A DNA stretch of 64,000 nt from Streptomyces sp. NBC_00250 (GTDB lineage Bacteria; Actinomycetota; Actinomycetes; Streptomycetales; Streptomycetaceae). How positions within the stretch are numbered: the stretch's first letter is position 1; every line of letters begins with the position of its first letter. Below are positions 16,303-25,340 of this stretch, one piece after another. The position numbers and the translations under genes were made by a program. Under the pieces are notes generated by a model. That model saw nothing but the letters and a program-made list of their open reading frames with translations, was not told the origin of the DNA and ran no database searches. The DNA is taken from positions 4,403,501 through 4,467,500 of the forward strand of contig NZ_CP108088.1 in assembly GCF_036192275.1 (NCBI RefSeq), in the 5' to 3' direction.

Positions 16303-17790
16303 ATGTCCAGGGAGCAACGCGGGCCGAACGAAAAGCTCGGCACGGTTCTCGCCCTCGCGGGAATCAGCAACGCCGGGCTCGCCCGGCGCGTCAACGACCT
16401 CGGTGCGCAGCGGGGCCTGACGCTTCGTTACGACAAGACCTCGGTCGCCCGATGGGTGTCCAAGGGCATGGTGCCGCAGGGCGCCGCCCCGCATCTGATC
16501 GCCGCCGCGATCGGGCAGAAGCTCGGCCGGCCCGTGCCGCTGCACGAGATCGGCCTCGCCGACGCCGACCCGGCGCCCGAGGTGGGGCTCGCCTTCCCGC
16601 GCGACGTCGGCGAGGCCGTGCGCTCCGCCACCGACCTGTACCGGCTGGATCTCGCCGGGCGCCGGGCCGGCGGAGGCGGGATCTGGCAGTCGCTCGCCGG
16701 ATCCTTCGCGGTGAGCGCGTACGCGACTCCCGCGTCCCGCTGGCTGATAACCCCGGCCGACCCGTCCGTGGAGCGCGAGGCCCCGCGCCCCCCGGGAGCC
16801 GGCATCACGGTCGCGGGCGCGTCCTCGACGGGGACCGGGACCGCCGCCGCGGCCGCGACCCCGCCGGAGTACGTGCGCGTGGGGCACAGCGACGTCGCCA
16901 AACTCCGCGAGGCCGCCGAGGACGCCCGCCGGTGGGACTCCAAGTACGGCGGCGGGGACTGGCGTTCGTCCATGGTCCCCGAGTGCTTACGCGTGGACGC
17001 GGCCCCGCTGCTGCTCGCCTCGTACTCCGACGAGGTCGGCCGGGCCCTCTTCGGCGCGACCGCCGAGCTCACCCGGCTCGCCGGCTGGATGGCCTTCGAC
17101 ACCGGGCAGCAGGAGGCCGCCCAGCGCTACTACATCCAGGCGCTGCGGCTCGCCCGCGCCGCCGCCGACGTGCCCCTCGGCGGCTACGTCCTCGCCTCCA
17201 TGTCCCTCCAGGCCACCTACCGGGGCTTCGCCGACGAGGGCGTCGACCTCGCCCAGGCCGCGCTGGAGAGGAACCGGGGGCTCGCCACCGCCCGCACCAT
17301 GTCCTTCTTCCGGCTCGTCGAGGCACGCGCGCACGCGAAGGCCGGTGACGGGGTCGCCGCGGCGGCCGCGCTCAAGTCCGCCGAGGGCTGGCTGGAGCGC
17401 TCCCGGGAGGGCGACGGCGACCCGACCTGGCTGGGCTTCTACTCGTACGACCGGTTCTGCGCCGACGCCGCCGAGTGCTACAGCGATCTGAAGGCGCCGC
17501 GCGAGGTGCGCCGCTTCACCGAGCAGGCGCTCTCCCGGCCGACGGAGGAGTTCGTCCGCTCGCACGGACTGCGGCTCGTGGTCTCCGCCGTCGCCGAACT
17601 GGAGTCGGGCAATCTCGACGCGGCCTGCGCGGCGGGCACGCGCGCGGTGGAGGTGGCGGGACGGATCTCCTCGGCACGGACGACGGAGTACGTACGGGAT
17701 CTGCTGCACCGGCTCGAACCGTACGGGGACGAGCCCCGGGTGATGGAGCTGCGGGAACGGGCCCGGCCGCTGCTCGTCGCGCCGGTGTGA
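16303..17790 (+). CDS. Sporulation-associated regulator, S. griseus ORF1590/NsdA type
   Basis: 495 residues. The N-terminal about 75 residues form an atypical helix-turn-helix ([23 protein letters not shown]...[12 protein letters not shown]). A middle region, [16 protein letters not shown], and a C-terminal TPR-like helical repeat (about 210-490, [31 protein letters not shown]) follow. This architecture is that of the Streptomyces family including S. griseus ORF1590, implicated in sporulation, and NsdA, a negative regulator of differentiation and antibiotic production. AGGGGTGG before ATG 16303 supports the start. It is divergent from the asparagine-synthetase-like gene. Its targets are unknown. 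Confidence 0.82.
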   Translation: MSREQRGPNEKLGTVLALAGISNAGLARRVNDLGAQRGLTLRYDKTSVARWVSKGMVPQGAAPHLIAAAIGQKLGRPVPLHEIGLADADPAPEVGLAFPRDVGEAVRSATDLYRLDLAGRRAGGGGIWQSLAGSFAVSAYATPASRWLITPADPSVEREAPRPPGAGITVAGASSTGTGTAAAAATPPEYVRVGHSDVAKLREAAEDARRWDSKYGGGDWRSSMVPECLRVDAAPLLLASYSDEVGRALFGATAELTRLAGWMAFDTGQQEAAQRYYIQALRLARAAADVPLGGYVLASMSLQATYRGFADEGVDLAQAALERNRGLATARTMSFFRLVEARAHAKAGDGVAAAAALKSAEGWLERSREGDGDPTWLGFYSYDRFCADAAECYSDLKAPREVRRFTEQALSRPTEEFVRSHGLRLVVSAVAELESGNLDAACAAGTRAVEVAGRISSARTTEYVRDLLHRLEPYGDEPRVMELRERARPLLVAPV

Positions 17791-17899
17791 GCGGGACGCG
17801 GGGCGGCTCGGGAGCGTGACCTGCGTCTCGTGATGTCGCGCGAGGTTTCACGGGATTGTCAGTGGGCCAGTGCACTATCGGGGGTGGGAGGTGGCGCTG

Positions 17900-19084
17900 G
17901 TGTTTGACTGTGACGTGCTGGTGATCGGCGGCGGGATCGTCGGTCTGTCGACGGCGTACGCCCTGACGCGCGCCGCTCCCGGCACGCGGGTCACGGTGCT
18001 GGAGAAGGAGCACGCGCTCGCGCGCCACCAGACGGGGCGCAACAGCGGGGTGATCCACAGCGGGATCTACTACCGGCCGGGATCGCTCAAGGCCCGGTTC
18101 GCGGTCGAGGGCGCGGCCGAAATGGTCAAGTTCTGCGCGGAGTGGGACATTCCGTACGAGGTGACGGGCAAGCTCGTCGTCGCCACCGCGCGCGAGGAGC
18201 TGCCCCGGCTGCACGCGCTCGTGCAGCGCGGCAGGGAGAACGGCATCCCGGTGCGGGAGCTCGGTCCGGCCCAGATCAGCGAGTACGAGCCGCGGGTGCG
18301 GGGCCTGGCCGCGATCCACGTCGGCACGACCGGCATCTGCGACTACGGCGCGGTGTCGGAGCGGCTCGCCGAATCCTCCGGAGCCCGGATCCTGTACGGG
18401 GCGGAGGTCACCGTCATCGACCGGCGCCCCTGGGGGGTCGCCGTGCGGACGGCGGACGGCCGGGTGGTGCGGGCGCGGGTCCTGGTGAACTGCGCGGGGC
18501 TGCACTGCGACCGGATCGCGCGGCTCGCGGGCGACGACCCGGGCATGCGGATCGTGCCCTTCCGGGGGGAGTACTACGAGCTGGCGGACCCCTCGCTCGT
18601 CCGGGGTCTGGTCTATCCGGTGCCGGACCCGGCGTTCCCCTTCCTCGGGGTGCATCTGACACGGGGGATCGACGGCGGCGTCCACATCGGACCGAACGCG
18701 GTACCGGCGCTCGCGCGGGAGGGGTACGGCTGGTCCGTCGTCCGGCCCCGCGAGCTGGCCGGCACGCTCGCGTGGCCCGGCTCCTGGGCGATCGCCCGGG
18801 CGCACTGGCGGTACGGGGCGGGCGAGCTGCGACGGTCGGTGTCGAAGCGGGCCTTCACGGAGGCGGTACGGCGACTGCTTCCGGTGGTGGAGGAGTCGGA
18901 CCTGCGGCGGGCGGCTGCGGGCGTCCGGGCGCAGGCGGTGCTGCGGGACGGGACGCTGGTCGACGACTTCCTGATCAGGGAGGCGGCGCGGACGGTCCAC
19001 GTCCTGAACGCGCCTTCCCCCGCGGCGACGGCGTCACTGCCGATCGGCCGAGAGGTAGCGGGCCGAGCACTGGCCCTGCTGTAG
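17900..19084 (+). CDS. lhgO: L-2-hydroxyglutarate oxidase
   Basis: 394 residues. The FAD-dependent enzyme oxidises L-2-hydroxyglutarate to 2-oxoglutarate. The dinucleotide-binding motif CDVLVIGGGIVGLSTAYAL is at the N-terminus. The family signature ARHQTGRNSGVIHSGIYY, with the flavin-contacting His, follows near residue 50. The C-terminal FAD-binding segment is GVRAQAVLRDGTLVDDF then NAPSPAATASLPIG. Three in-frame GTG codons precede the homology; GGGAGG eight bases ahead of GTG 17900 makes that the best start. It stands alone between the ORF1590-type gene and trmB. Confidence 0.9.
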   Translation: MFDCDVLVIGGGIVGLSTAYALTRAAPGTRVTVLEKEHALARHQTGRNSGVIHSGIYYRPGSLKARFAVEGAAEMVKFCAEWDIPYEVTGKLVVATAREELPRLHALVQRGRENGIPVRELGPAQISEYEPRVRGLAAIHVGTTGICDYGAVSERLAESSGARILYGAEVTVIDRRPWGVAVRTADGRVVRARVLVNCAGLHCDRIARLAGDDPGMRIVPFRGEYYELADPSLVRGLVYPVPDPAFPFLGVHLTRGIDGGVHIGPNAVPALAREGYGWSVVRPRELAGTLAWPGSWAIARAHWRYGAGELRRSVSKRAFTEAVRRLLPVVEESDLRRAAAGVRAQAVLRDGTLVDDFLIREAARTVHVLNAPSPAATASLPIGREVAGRALALL

Positions 19085-19155
19085 CCCCGGCCCCTGCGGC
19101 CCGACACCCGTCCCAGGGCGGAGGTGGGGTGGGGCGCCGTAGAATCGGGGGCATT

Positions 19156-19959
19156 GTGTCTGAGCAGCCAGAGAACAGCGCGCCGCCCGTTGCCGCGTCC
19201 GCCGAGTCCGTACAGCCCGTCACTCAGCGGGGCAGTCAGAGGTTCGCGCCCGGCGAGGGGCCCCTGCCCGATCCCGCCGGGTCCCATCACGAGCGGCGGA
19301 TCCGCAGCTTCCAGCCGCGGCGCAGCCGCGTCACCACCGGTCAGGCCGAGGCGCTGCTCAAGCGGTGGCCCGACTGGGGTCTCGACATCGACGGCAAGCG
19401 GGTCCTCGACCTCGGCGAGATGTTCGACGGGCTTCCCGTCGTCCTCGAGATCGGCTTCGGCATGGGCGAGGCGACCGCGCAGATGGCCGCCGCCGACCCC
19501 GGCACCGGCATCCTCGCCGTGGACGTCCACACCCCCGGCCAGGGCAATCTGCTCGGTCTCGCCGACCGGAACGGGCTGACCAACGTCCGGGTCGCCAACG
19601 GCGACGCGATCATCCTGCTCCGCGAGATGCTCGACAAGGACGCCCTCGACGGCTGCCGCGTCTACTTCCCGGACCCCTGGCCCAAGGCCCGCCACCACAA
19701 GCGGCGCCTCATCCAGCCCGAGTTCCTCAGCCTCCTCGCGACCCGGCTCAGGCCCGGCGGCGTGCTTCACTGCGCCACCGACTGGGAGCCGTACGCCGAG
19801 CAGATGCTGGAGGTGCTCTCCGCGCATCCGGACTTCGAGAACACCCGGCCCGACGGCGGCTTCGCGCCCCGCCCCGACTTCCGTCCCCTCACCCGCTTCG
19901 AGGGCCAGGGGCTGGACAAGGGCCACGTCGTGCACGATCTCCTCTTCCGGAGGAAGTGA
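19156..19959 (+). CDS. trmB: tRNA (guanine-N7)-methyltransferase
   Basis: 267 residues. TrmB uses S-adenosylmethionine to make m7G46 in tRNA variable loops. The SAM-binding motif is VVLEIGFGMGEATAQMAA, and the signature YFPDPWPKARHHKRRL carries the catalytic Asp. An N-terminal extension of about 45 residues (SEQPENSAPPVAA...) is disordered and typical of actinobacterial copies. GTG 19156 is chosen; a TAGAAT -10-like element ends only ten bases upstream, so the mRNA leader may be just a few nucleotides long. It is followed by the PrsW gene on the same strand, 67 bp later. Confidence 0.93.
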   Translation: MSEQPENSAPPVAASAESVQPVTQRGSQRFAPGEGPLPDPAGSHHERRIRSFQPRRSRVTTGQAEALLKRWPDWGLDIDGKRVLDLGEMFDGLPVVLEIGFGMGEATAQMAAADPGTGILAVDVHTPGQGNLLGLADRNGLTNVRVANGDAIILLREMLDKDALDGCRVYFPDPWPKARHHKRRLIQPEFLSLLATRLRPGGVLHCATDWEPYAEQMLEVLSAHPDFENTRPDGGFAPRPDFRPLTRFEGQGLDKGHVVHDLLFRRK

Positions 19960-20013
19960 CCGAAGAAAGCCACCGGGGGCGCTAATCCTTCGCCCCCTGT
20001 CGGTGGGGGTCGT

Positions 20014-20019
20014 TAGGGT
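20014..20019 (+). promoter_or_regulatory. -10 element giving a leaderless prsW mRNA
   Basis: TAGGGT is followed by exactly seven bases and then GTG 20027, the classic actinobacterial leaderless arrangement. No clear -35 is seen. Confidence 0.45.
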
Positions 20020-20026
20020 CGCTCAC

Positions 20027-21355
20027 GTGTCCTACCCCGCCCCCACCGCAGCCGGCACCGCTCCCGTCCCCCACCGGGACACCGAGGAGCCGGCCTTCCC
20101 GGCCGCCGCCGACCGGTCCCAGTGGCGCTACCGGCCCCGCCGGGCCTTCTGGCGCAGCCGGCTGGTCCGGGCCGTCACCGTCATCACCGTGCTCGCGATC
20201 TGCGCCCTGTTCATCCTCGGGCTCGTCCGCGAGCAGACCGGCACCGAGGGCTTCCTCGTCGGACTGGGCCTCGCGGTGCTCCCCGTACCGCTGCTGATGG
20301 CGGCGTTCCGCTGGCTCGACCGGGTCGAGCCGGGGCCGTGGAAGAACCTGCTGTTCGCGTTCGCCTGGGGCGCCTTCGCCGCCGCGCTCGTCGCGATCCT
20401 GGCGAACTCCTTCGCGGTCCGCTGGATCGCGACGGCCACCGCGGATCCGGCCTCGGCGGACACCCTCGGCGCGACGGTCGTCGCGCCCGTGGTGGAGGAG
20501 AGCGCGAAGGCCGCCGCGGTCCTGCTGCTCTTCCTCTTCCGCAGGAAGCACTTCGGCGGGCTCGTCGACGGCGTGGTGGTCGCCGGGTTCACCGCGACCG
20601 GCTTCGCCTTCACGGAGAACATCCTCTACCTCGGCAACGCCTTCGGCGAGGACCAGGAGTTCGGCTCCACCGGCCTCGGCTCGGTGACCGCCGCGACCTT
20701 CTTCGTCCGGGTCGTGATGTCGCCGTTCGCGCATCCGCTCTTCACCGTGCTCACCGGCATCGGCTTCGGCCTCGCCGCCCTCGCACCGCGCGGCAGGCGA
20801 CTCCGCCGGGTGCTGCTGCCGCTCGCCGGGCTGCTGCTCGCCATGACCCTGCACGCCGCGTGGAACGGCTCGGCCACCTTCGGCGGCCCGCTGGCCTTCT
20901 ACGCGGTGTACGGAGCGCTGATGGTCCCGGCCTTCGGCCTGCTGACCTGGCTCGCGGTGTGGAGCCGGCAGCGCGAGCTGCGCACGATATCCGGCGAGCT
21001 CCCGGCGTACGCGGCGGCCGGCTGGATCTCCCCCGCCGAGCCGCTCGCGCTCGCCTCGATGCGCGCCCGCCAGCTGGCCCGCTCCTTCGCCGCCCGTACG
21101 TACGGCCCGCCGGCCGCGCGGACCGTCGGCGAGTACGAGTCGTTCGCGACGACCCTCGCGTTCCTGCGGGACCGGGCCCGGCGCGGCACGGCCGGGCCCG
21201 ACTTCCCGGTCCGGGAGCAGGAGTTGCTCCACCACCTGTGGCAGCGCCGGGAGGTCGCCTCTCCCGCCCTCACGTACGCGGCACGGGCGACGGGCCAGGT
21301 GTGGGCGCCGCCGCAGTACCTGGACTACGACGGCTTCAACCCGTACCGGCGTTAG
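20027..21355 (+). CDS. PrsW-family intramembrane metalloprotease
   Basis: 442 residues with about eight transmembrane helices between residues 45 and 310 and a soluble C-terminal tail. The family's metal-binding signature is present: VVEESAKAAAVLL (EExxK), GFAFTENILYLG (FxxxExxxY-like) and later SPFAHPLFTVLTG and MTLHAAWNG with conserved His. B. subtilis PrsW cleaves the anti-sigma factor RsiW, so this protein probably cleaves a membrane protein here too. The tethered sigma factor at 7165-9243 is an attractive but unproven substrate. The GTG start is set by the -10 element seven bases upstream. It converges on the aldo/keto reductase gene. Confidence 0.87.
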   Translation: MSYPAPTAAGTAPVPHRDTEEPAFPAAADRSQWRYRPRRAFWRSRLVRAVTVITVLAICALFILGLVREQTGTEGFLVGLGLAVLPVPLLMAAFRWLDRVEPGPWKNLLFAFAWGAFAAALVAILANSFAVRWIATATADPASADTLGATVVAPVVEESAKAAAVLLLFLFRRKHFGGLVDGVVVAGFTATGFAFTENILYLGNAFGEDQEFGSTGLGSVTAATFFVRVVMSPFAHPLFTVLTGIGFGLAALAPRGRRLRRVLLPLAGLLLAMTLHAAWNGSATFGGPLAFYAVYGALMVPAFGLLTWLAVWSRQRELRTISGELPAYAAAGWISPAEPLALASMRARQLARSFAARTYGPPAARTVGEYESFATTLAFLRDRARRGTAGPDFPVREQELLHHLWQRREVASPALTYAARATGQVWAPPQYLDYDGFNPYRR

Positions 21356-21356
21356 A

Positions 21357-21401
21357 TCGTGTCCGGAAAGCAGCGGGCCGGGCGGGACTTTCCGGACACG
21401 A
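21357..21401. terminator. Bidirectional terminator, 14-bp perfect stem
   Basis: TCGTGTCCGGAAAG (21357-21370) and its exact complement CTTTCCGGACACGA (21388-21401) enclose a 17-base loop. The hairpin fills the gap between the convergent prsW and aldo/keto reductase genes. Confidence 0.85.
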
Positions 21402-21407
21402 CACCCC

Positions 21408-22355
21408 CTAGGCGGCCGACGCCTCCGTGAGGAGGGTCAGCTCCGCCTCCGTGAGCGTGAGCTCGGCCGCCGCGACGAGCGCCGGGACCTGCTCGACCGT
21501 GCGCGCCGAGGCGATCGGGGCGACCACGGTCGGGCGGGAGGCGAGCCAGGCGAGGGCGACGGAGGCGAGTTCCGCGCCGTGCGCCTCGGCGACGGTGTCG
21601 AGGGCGGAGAGCACGGCCCGGCCCCGCTCGGTGTCCAGGTGCCCGCCGGCCCCGGAGGCACGGGCGCTGTCGACGGTGGTGCCGGGGCGGTACTTGCCTG
21701 TGAGGAAGCCGGAGGCGAGGCCGTAGTACGGGACGGCGGAGAGCCCGGCCCGCTCGACGGTCTCCAGGAGGGGGCCCTCGTAGGTGTCCCGGGAGACCAG
21801 GTTGTAGTGCGGCTGGAGGGCCACGTAACGGGCGAGGCCCTCGGACTCGGCGAAGTCGAGGGAGGCGCGCAGCCGCTCCGGGGAGATGTTGGAGGCGGCG
21901 ACGGCCCGCACCTTGCCGTCCTTCACCAGCTGGTCGAGGGCGGTGACGATCTCTTCGACCGGGACGGACTCGTCGTCGAAGTGCGTGTAGTAGAGGTCTA
22001 TGTAGTCAGTGCCGAGGCGGCGCAGGGACTCCTCGGCGCCCGCCTTGATGGTGGTGGCGGACAGCCCCTTGAAGTGGGGGTGGGCGCCGACCTTGGTGGC
22101 CACGACGACGTCGGCGCGGTTGCCGCGCGAGGCGAGCCAGCGGCCGATGACGGTCTCGGACTCGCCGCCCTCGTTGCCCTCGGCCCAGGCGGAGTAGACG
22201 TCGGCGGAGTCGACGAAGTTGCCGCCTGCGGCGGTGTACGCGTCGAGGACGGCGAAGGACTGCGACTCGTCGGCGGTCCAGCCGAAGACGTTGCCGCCCA
22301 GGGCGAGCGGGAAGACGTGCAGGTCGGAGCTGCCCAGCGGGCGGAGAGTGGTCAT
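21408..22355 (-). CDS. Aldo/keto reductase
   Basis: 315 residues forming a TIM-barrel NADPH-dependent oxidoreductase. The AKR catalytic tetrad is visible: Asp and Tyr in FVDSADVYSAWAEG, Lys in VVATKVG, and His in LYYTHFDD. The cofactor region is SRDTYEGPL and later PIASARTVEQ. The subfamily resembles the YajO/Tas group. ATG 22355 begins at the homology (TTLRPLGSSDL); an upstream GTG at 22376 is possible and neither has a strong ribosome binding site. The substrate is unknown. Confidence 0.9.
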   Translation of the reverse strand: MTTLRPLGSSDLHVFPLALGGNVFGWTADESQSFAVLDAYTAAGGNFVDSADVYSAWAEGNEGGESETVIGRWLASRGNRADVVVATKVGAHPHFKGLSATTIKAGAEESLRRLGTDYIDLYYTHFDDESVPVEEIVTALDQLVKDGKVRAVAASNISPERLRASLDFAESEGLARYVALQPHYNLVSRDTYEGPLLETVERAGLSAVPYYGLASGFLTGKYRPGTTVDSARASGAGGHLDTERGRAVLSALDTVAEAHGAELASVALAWLASRPTVVAPIASARTVEQVPALVAAAELTLTEAELTLLTEASAA

Positions 22356-22418
22356 GGCCGACACAACCGTCCGCACCGCCGGGCCTATTCCGTCACGTCA
22401 CGGGGACGAGCGGCGGTG

Positions 22419-23582
22419 TCAGAGGCTGAGGCCCTTGGAGCGGAGCCACTCCGCCGGGTCGAGGCCGGAGCCGCCGGGCGTGTGGACCTCCATGTGGAGG
22501 TGGGCGCCGGTGACGTTGCCGGTGGCGCCGACGCGGCCGATCGTCTCGCCGGTGCCCACGGTCTGGCCAGCGGAGACCGTCATGGACGACATGTGGGCGT
22601 ACCAGATCTCGGTGCCGTCCTCCAGCTCCAGGACGACCCGGTAGCCGTACGAGCCGGACCAGCCGGCCGACTTGACGGTGCCGCCGTGGACCGCCTTGAG
22701 CGGGGTGCCGGTGGGGGCGGCGAAGTCGAGGCCGGTGTGGTAGCCGGAGGACCACATCGAGCCGGACTGCATGTAGGTGGCGCTGAGGCTGTACGAGGAG
22801 AGCGGCAGCGTGTAGCTCGCGGCGAGCTTGGCGAGGCGCTCGGCCTCGGCCGCCGCTTCGGCCTTCGCCTTGGCCTCGGCTTCCGCCTTCGCCTTGGCTT
22901 CCGCCTCGGCCTTGGCCTTCGCCTCGGCGGCCGCCTTCTCCGCGGCGTCGGCCTTGGCCGCGGCCTCCGCGGCCGCCTTCTCGGCCGCCGCCTCCTCCGC
23001 CGCGGCCTTGTCGGCGGCGTCGGCGGAGGCCTGCTGCTGCTCGGCCTGCTGGAGGATGCGGGCGCGCAGGGCCTCGCCGGCGTTGCCGGTCGCGGCCTTG
23101 GTGGCCTGACCGTCCCGGCTGACCAGGGATGCCTGCGTGACCTGCGTGGCCTTCGTGCCCTGTTCGTCGTCGGCGGTGGCGTACGTGGCGACGGTGAGCG
23201 GGTTCGGGTTGGCGCGGGCCGCGGTGACCGTCTCGTGGGACTCCTCGGGGAGGAGGTCACCGACACCGGGGAGGTCGTGGGCGTCCGGCAGGTGGAGGTC
23301 CGCGAGGTCGGGAAGGTCCGGGAGCGAAATGGCGACCGGGGGCTTCTCCTGCGCGGTGGCGAGGCCGCCGGCGCCGACGGCCGCGATCACACCGACACCG
23401 AGGACGGTGGAGGAACGGGCGAAGTTGGAGCGCTGCTTGACGACACGGTGCCGGCCGCCGGAGCGGCTCTCGGCGCGGAGGGAGCCCTCGGTGGGGTTCC
23501 ACTCGGTGTCCGGGGCGGCAGGACCCGCACCACCACCGAAGGCATCGAAGGGGGCTTCGGGTGCGGGAGTGTTGGACGCCAC
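22419..23582 (-). CDS. M23-family peptidoglycan endopeptidase with coiled coil
   Basis: 387 residues. A cytoplasmic Arg-rich N-terminus (RHRVVKQRSNFARSS) is followed by a signal/anchor helix (STVLGVGVIAAVGAGGLATA, about 57-77), a linker, and an Ala/Glu/Lys coiled coil (about 185-260) with repeated AKAEAEAKA units. The LytM domain has HTGLDFAAPTGTPLKAV (metal His and Asp) and GAHLHMEVH. It probably cleaves peptide cross-links or activates another hydrolase. GTG 23582 has AAAGGAGC eight bases upstream. The 5' leader contains a c-di-AMP riboswitch, as is common for Streptomyces cell-wall hydrolases. Confidence 0.93.
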   Translation of the reverse strand: MASNTPAPEAPFDAFGGGAGPAAPDTEWNPTEGSLRAESRSGGRHRVVKQRSNFARSSTVLGVGVIAAVGAGGLATAQEKPPVAISLPDLPDLADLHLPDAHDLPGVGDLLPEESHETVTAARANPNPLTVATYATADDEQGTKATQVTQASLVSRDGQATKAATGNAGEALRARILQQAEQQQASADAADKAAAEEAAAEKAAAEAAAKADAAEKAAAEAKAKAEAEAKAKAEAEAKAKAEAAAEAERLAKLAASYTLPLSSYSLSATYMQSGSMWSSGYHTGLDFAAPTGTPLKAVHGGTVKSAGWSGSYGYRVVLELEDGTEIWYAHMSSMTVSAGQTVGTGETIGRVGATGNVTGAHLHMEVHTPGGSGLDPAEWLRSKGLSL

Positions 23583-23607
23583 GGGGGCGCGCTCCTTTCC
23601 TTCCTTC

Positions 23608-23730
23608 TCGCCTACCGGGTTAGCTGACGGGTTCGGAGCAGGAAGGTCTCCTACGGGCTCGTCGCACAGGTGCGAAGGGCCCGATTCACCCCAAGTAGTG
23701 GTTCCCCGGTTCCTTTTCAGGATTCGGCGC
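23608..23730 (-). promoter_or_regulatory. c-di-AMP (ydaO/yuaA-type) riboswitch
   Basis: On the minus strand, GCCGAATCCTG (near 23721-23728), GGGGAACCAC, TTGGGGTGAATCGG (23683-23690 core) and GAACCCGTCAGCTAACC ending in CGGTAGGCG (23608-23635) appear in the order of the ydaO consensus. The element sits about 10 bp upstream of the Shine-Dalgarno sequence of the M23 peptidase gene. The family is known to switch off cell-wall hydrolase genes (for example rpfA in S. coelicolor) when c-di-AMP is high. Confidence 0.92.
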
Positions 23731-23940
23731 GTGCGCACGGTGCCGCCTCTTGCGACGGCTGGGACGACCGCGCTGCGTTATCGAACGTTAATAGACAGGG
23801 GGTGCCGATTCCAAGCTGTTCCTCTTGATCATTCATTGAATTGAGGGGGAATGGCCCGAGTTGACCCCCCTTCAGCAAGGAGTGCCGAAACCCTCGCGAT
23901 CTGACGTTATGTCAATTGTTATCGCAGTGACACCTCGCGA
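23731..23940. other. Upstream region of the riboswitch; possible terminator of the phosphatase gene
   Basis: No gene is supported. The promoter of the peptidase/riboswitch transcript should lie near 23760-23810, where an AT-rich block with CGTTATCGAACG (palindromic) occurs. GGGGG (23845-23849) and CCCCC (23865-23869) could pair as a weak terminator for the leftward SpoIIE gene. Confidence 0.4.
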
Positions 23941-25171
23941 CTACGGCCGGTGACCGGGCTCGCCCCGCGGCGCTCCCGGCCCGCCCGGCGGCACCACCGG
24001 CATCGTCCGCCGCCGCTCCGGCTGCCCCGCCGCCGGACGGCTCAGCGCGAGCAGCGCCATGTCGTCCGTCGACCCGCCGCCCGTGTGCAGCCGTACGTCG
24101 TCCACGAGGGCGTCGAGCAGTTCCTCGGGCCCCGGGAAGATCGCTCCCGCCAGCCGCCCCCCCCGGGTCGTAGAAGACGCCCGCCGGGTTCCGCGCCTCC
24201 GAGAGGCCGTCGGTGTAGAAGAGCAGCGTCGCGCCCGGCGGATACGGCCGCGCCTCGGCCCGGTCCGGCCACGACGCCAGCTCGCCCATGCCGAGCGGCA
24301 GCGCCGGCTCACCCGGCTCCAGCGTGTCGAGACGCCCGTCCGCGTACAGCATCAGCGGGGGCGGATGCCCGCGGTTGACGACCCGTACGAAACCGTCGAA
24401 GGTGCCGCCCCCGTCGCCGCGCGGGATCTCGGCCAGCACGGCCGTGGTGAACCCCTCGAAGGCGTCGAGCCCGTGCCGGCGGGTGCCCTCCCGGGCGAGG
24501 GCCCGTTCGAGGCGCTGCGCCACGCCCTCCAGGGTCCGCTCCTGCTCGGCCGCCTCCCGGAACGCCCCGATGACGATGGCGACGGCCTCGACCGCGTCCA
24601 TCCCCTTGCCCCGGACGTCGCCGACCACCAACCGCACCCCGTAAGGGGTGTCCTGGACGGCGAACAGGTCACCGCCGATGAACGCGTCCGCCTGCGCCGC
24701 CTCGTAACGGGCCGCGCACTGCAGCCCGCCGATCCGCTCGTCGGGCATCGGAAGGACCGCCTTCTGCGCGGTCTCCGCGATGACCCGCGCCGAGGCCAGC
24801 CGCTCGCCGCTGCGGCGCACGACCCGGTTGATGAGCAGCGCGAGCGCGGAGACCGTGAAAACGGTCAGGGTCTCCGTCAGGGACGGGATGTCGGAGATCG
24901 TCCTGTTGTAGAGGTGCAGCCCGACGGAGGCCAGGACGGCGGCGAGCCCGGCGAGGAGCGTGATGAGGGTGGAGAAGAAGGGCGCGGCGATCAGCGGGGC
25001 GGCGGAGAAGAGCGGCGCCGCCGTATAGGTGGCCGGTGTCAGCAGGTCGAAGAAGACACCGCCCAGGATGATCAGCGGCGGCAGGGCGCGGATGAACCTC
25101 CGGGCGCCCCCGTAAGGGCGACGGCCGTTCCCGCCCCGCCGCTCGCCGCCCACTCCTAGGGGGTGCCCCAC
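23941..25171 (-). pseudogene. SpoIIE-type membrane phosphatase broken by a +1 frameshift
   Basis: The intact reading would give about 410 residues: an Arg-rich N-terminus, four or five membrane helices (about 28-115), then a PP2C/SpoIIE phosphatase domain with QKAVLP, GGDLFAVQ, GDVRGKGMDA and FYTDGLSEARNP. At 24157-24164 a run of eight C (G on the coding strand) replaces the seven needed. Past that point the true C-terminus, GGRLAGAIFPGPEELLDALV then GGGSTDDMALLAL, is in another frame ending at 23941. The uncorrected frame ends at 23912 with low-complexity residues. GGAGAG five bases before GTG 25171 sets the start. A homopolymer sequencing error, a real mutation and slippage are all possible. 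Confidence 0.82.
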
Positions 25172-25340
25172 CTGTGCTCTCCTGCCCGGTCCGTACCCGG
25201 CCGCGGCCCGTACCGCGCCCTCCCAGGGTCGCCGCCGCCGAACGGGGCGGCGACTCCCACGGGGCCGACTGGCGTACGGAGCGGGGCCGGGCCGGATCGG
25301 GGGGCACGCGCGCGGAGGAGCGCCGGAGCGAGCAGGGGGC

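Noticed and set aside
23912..24156. Native C-terminus of the phosphatase in the uncorrected frame
   Set aside because: The residues are low-complexity Gly/Ala/Arg, while the shifted frame gives the conserved PP2C motif.
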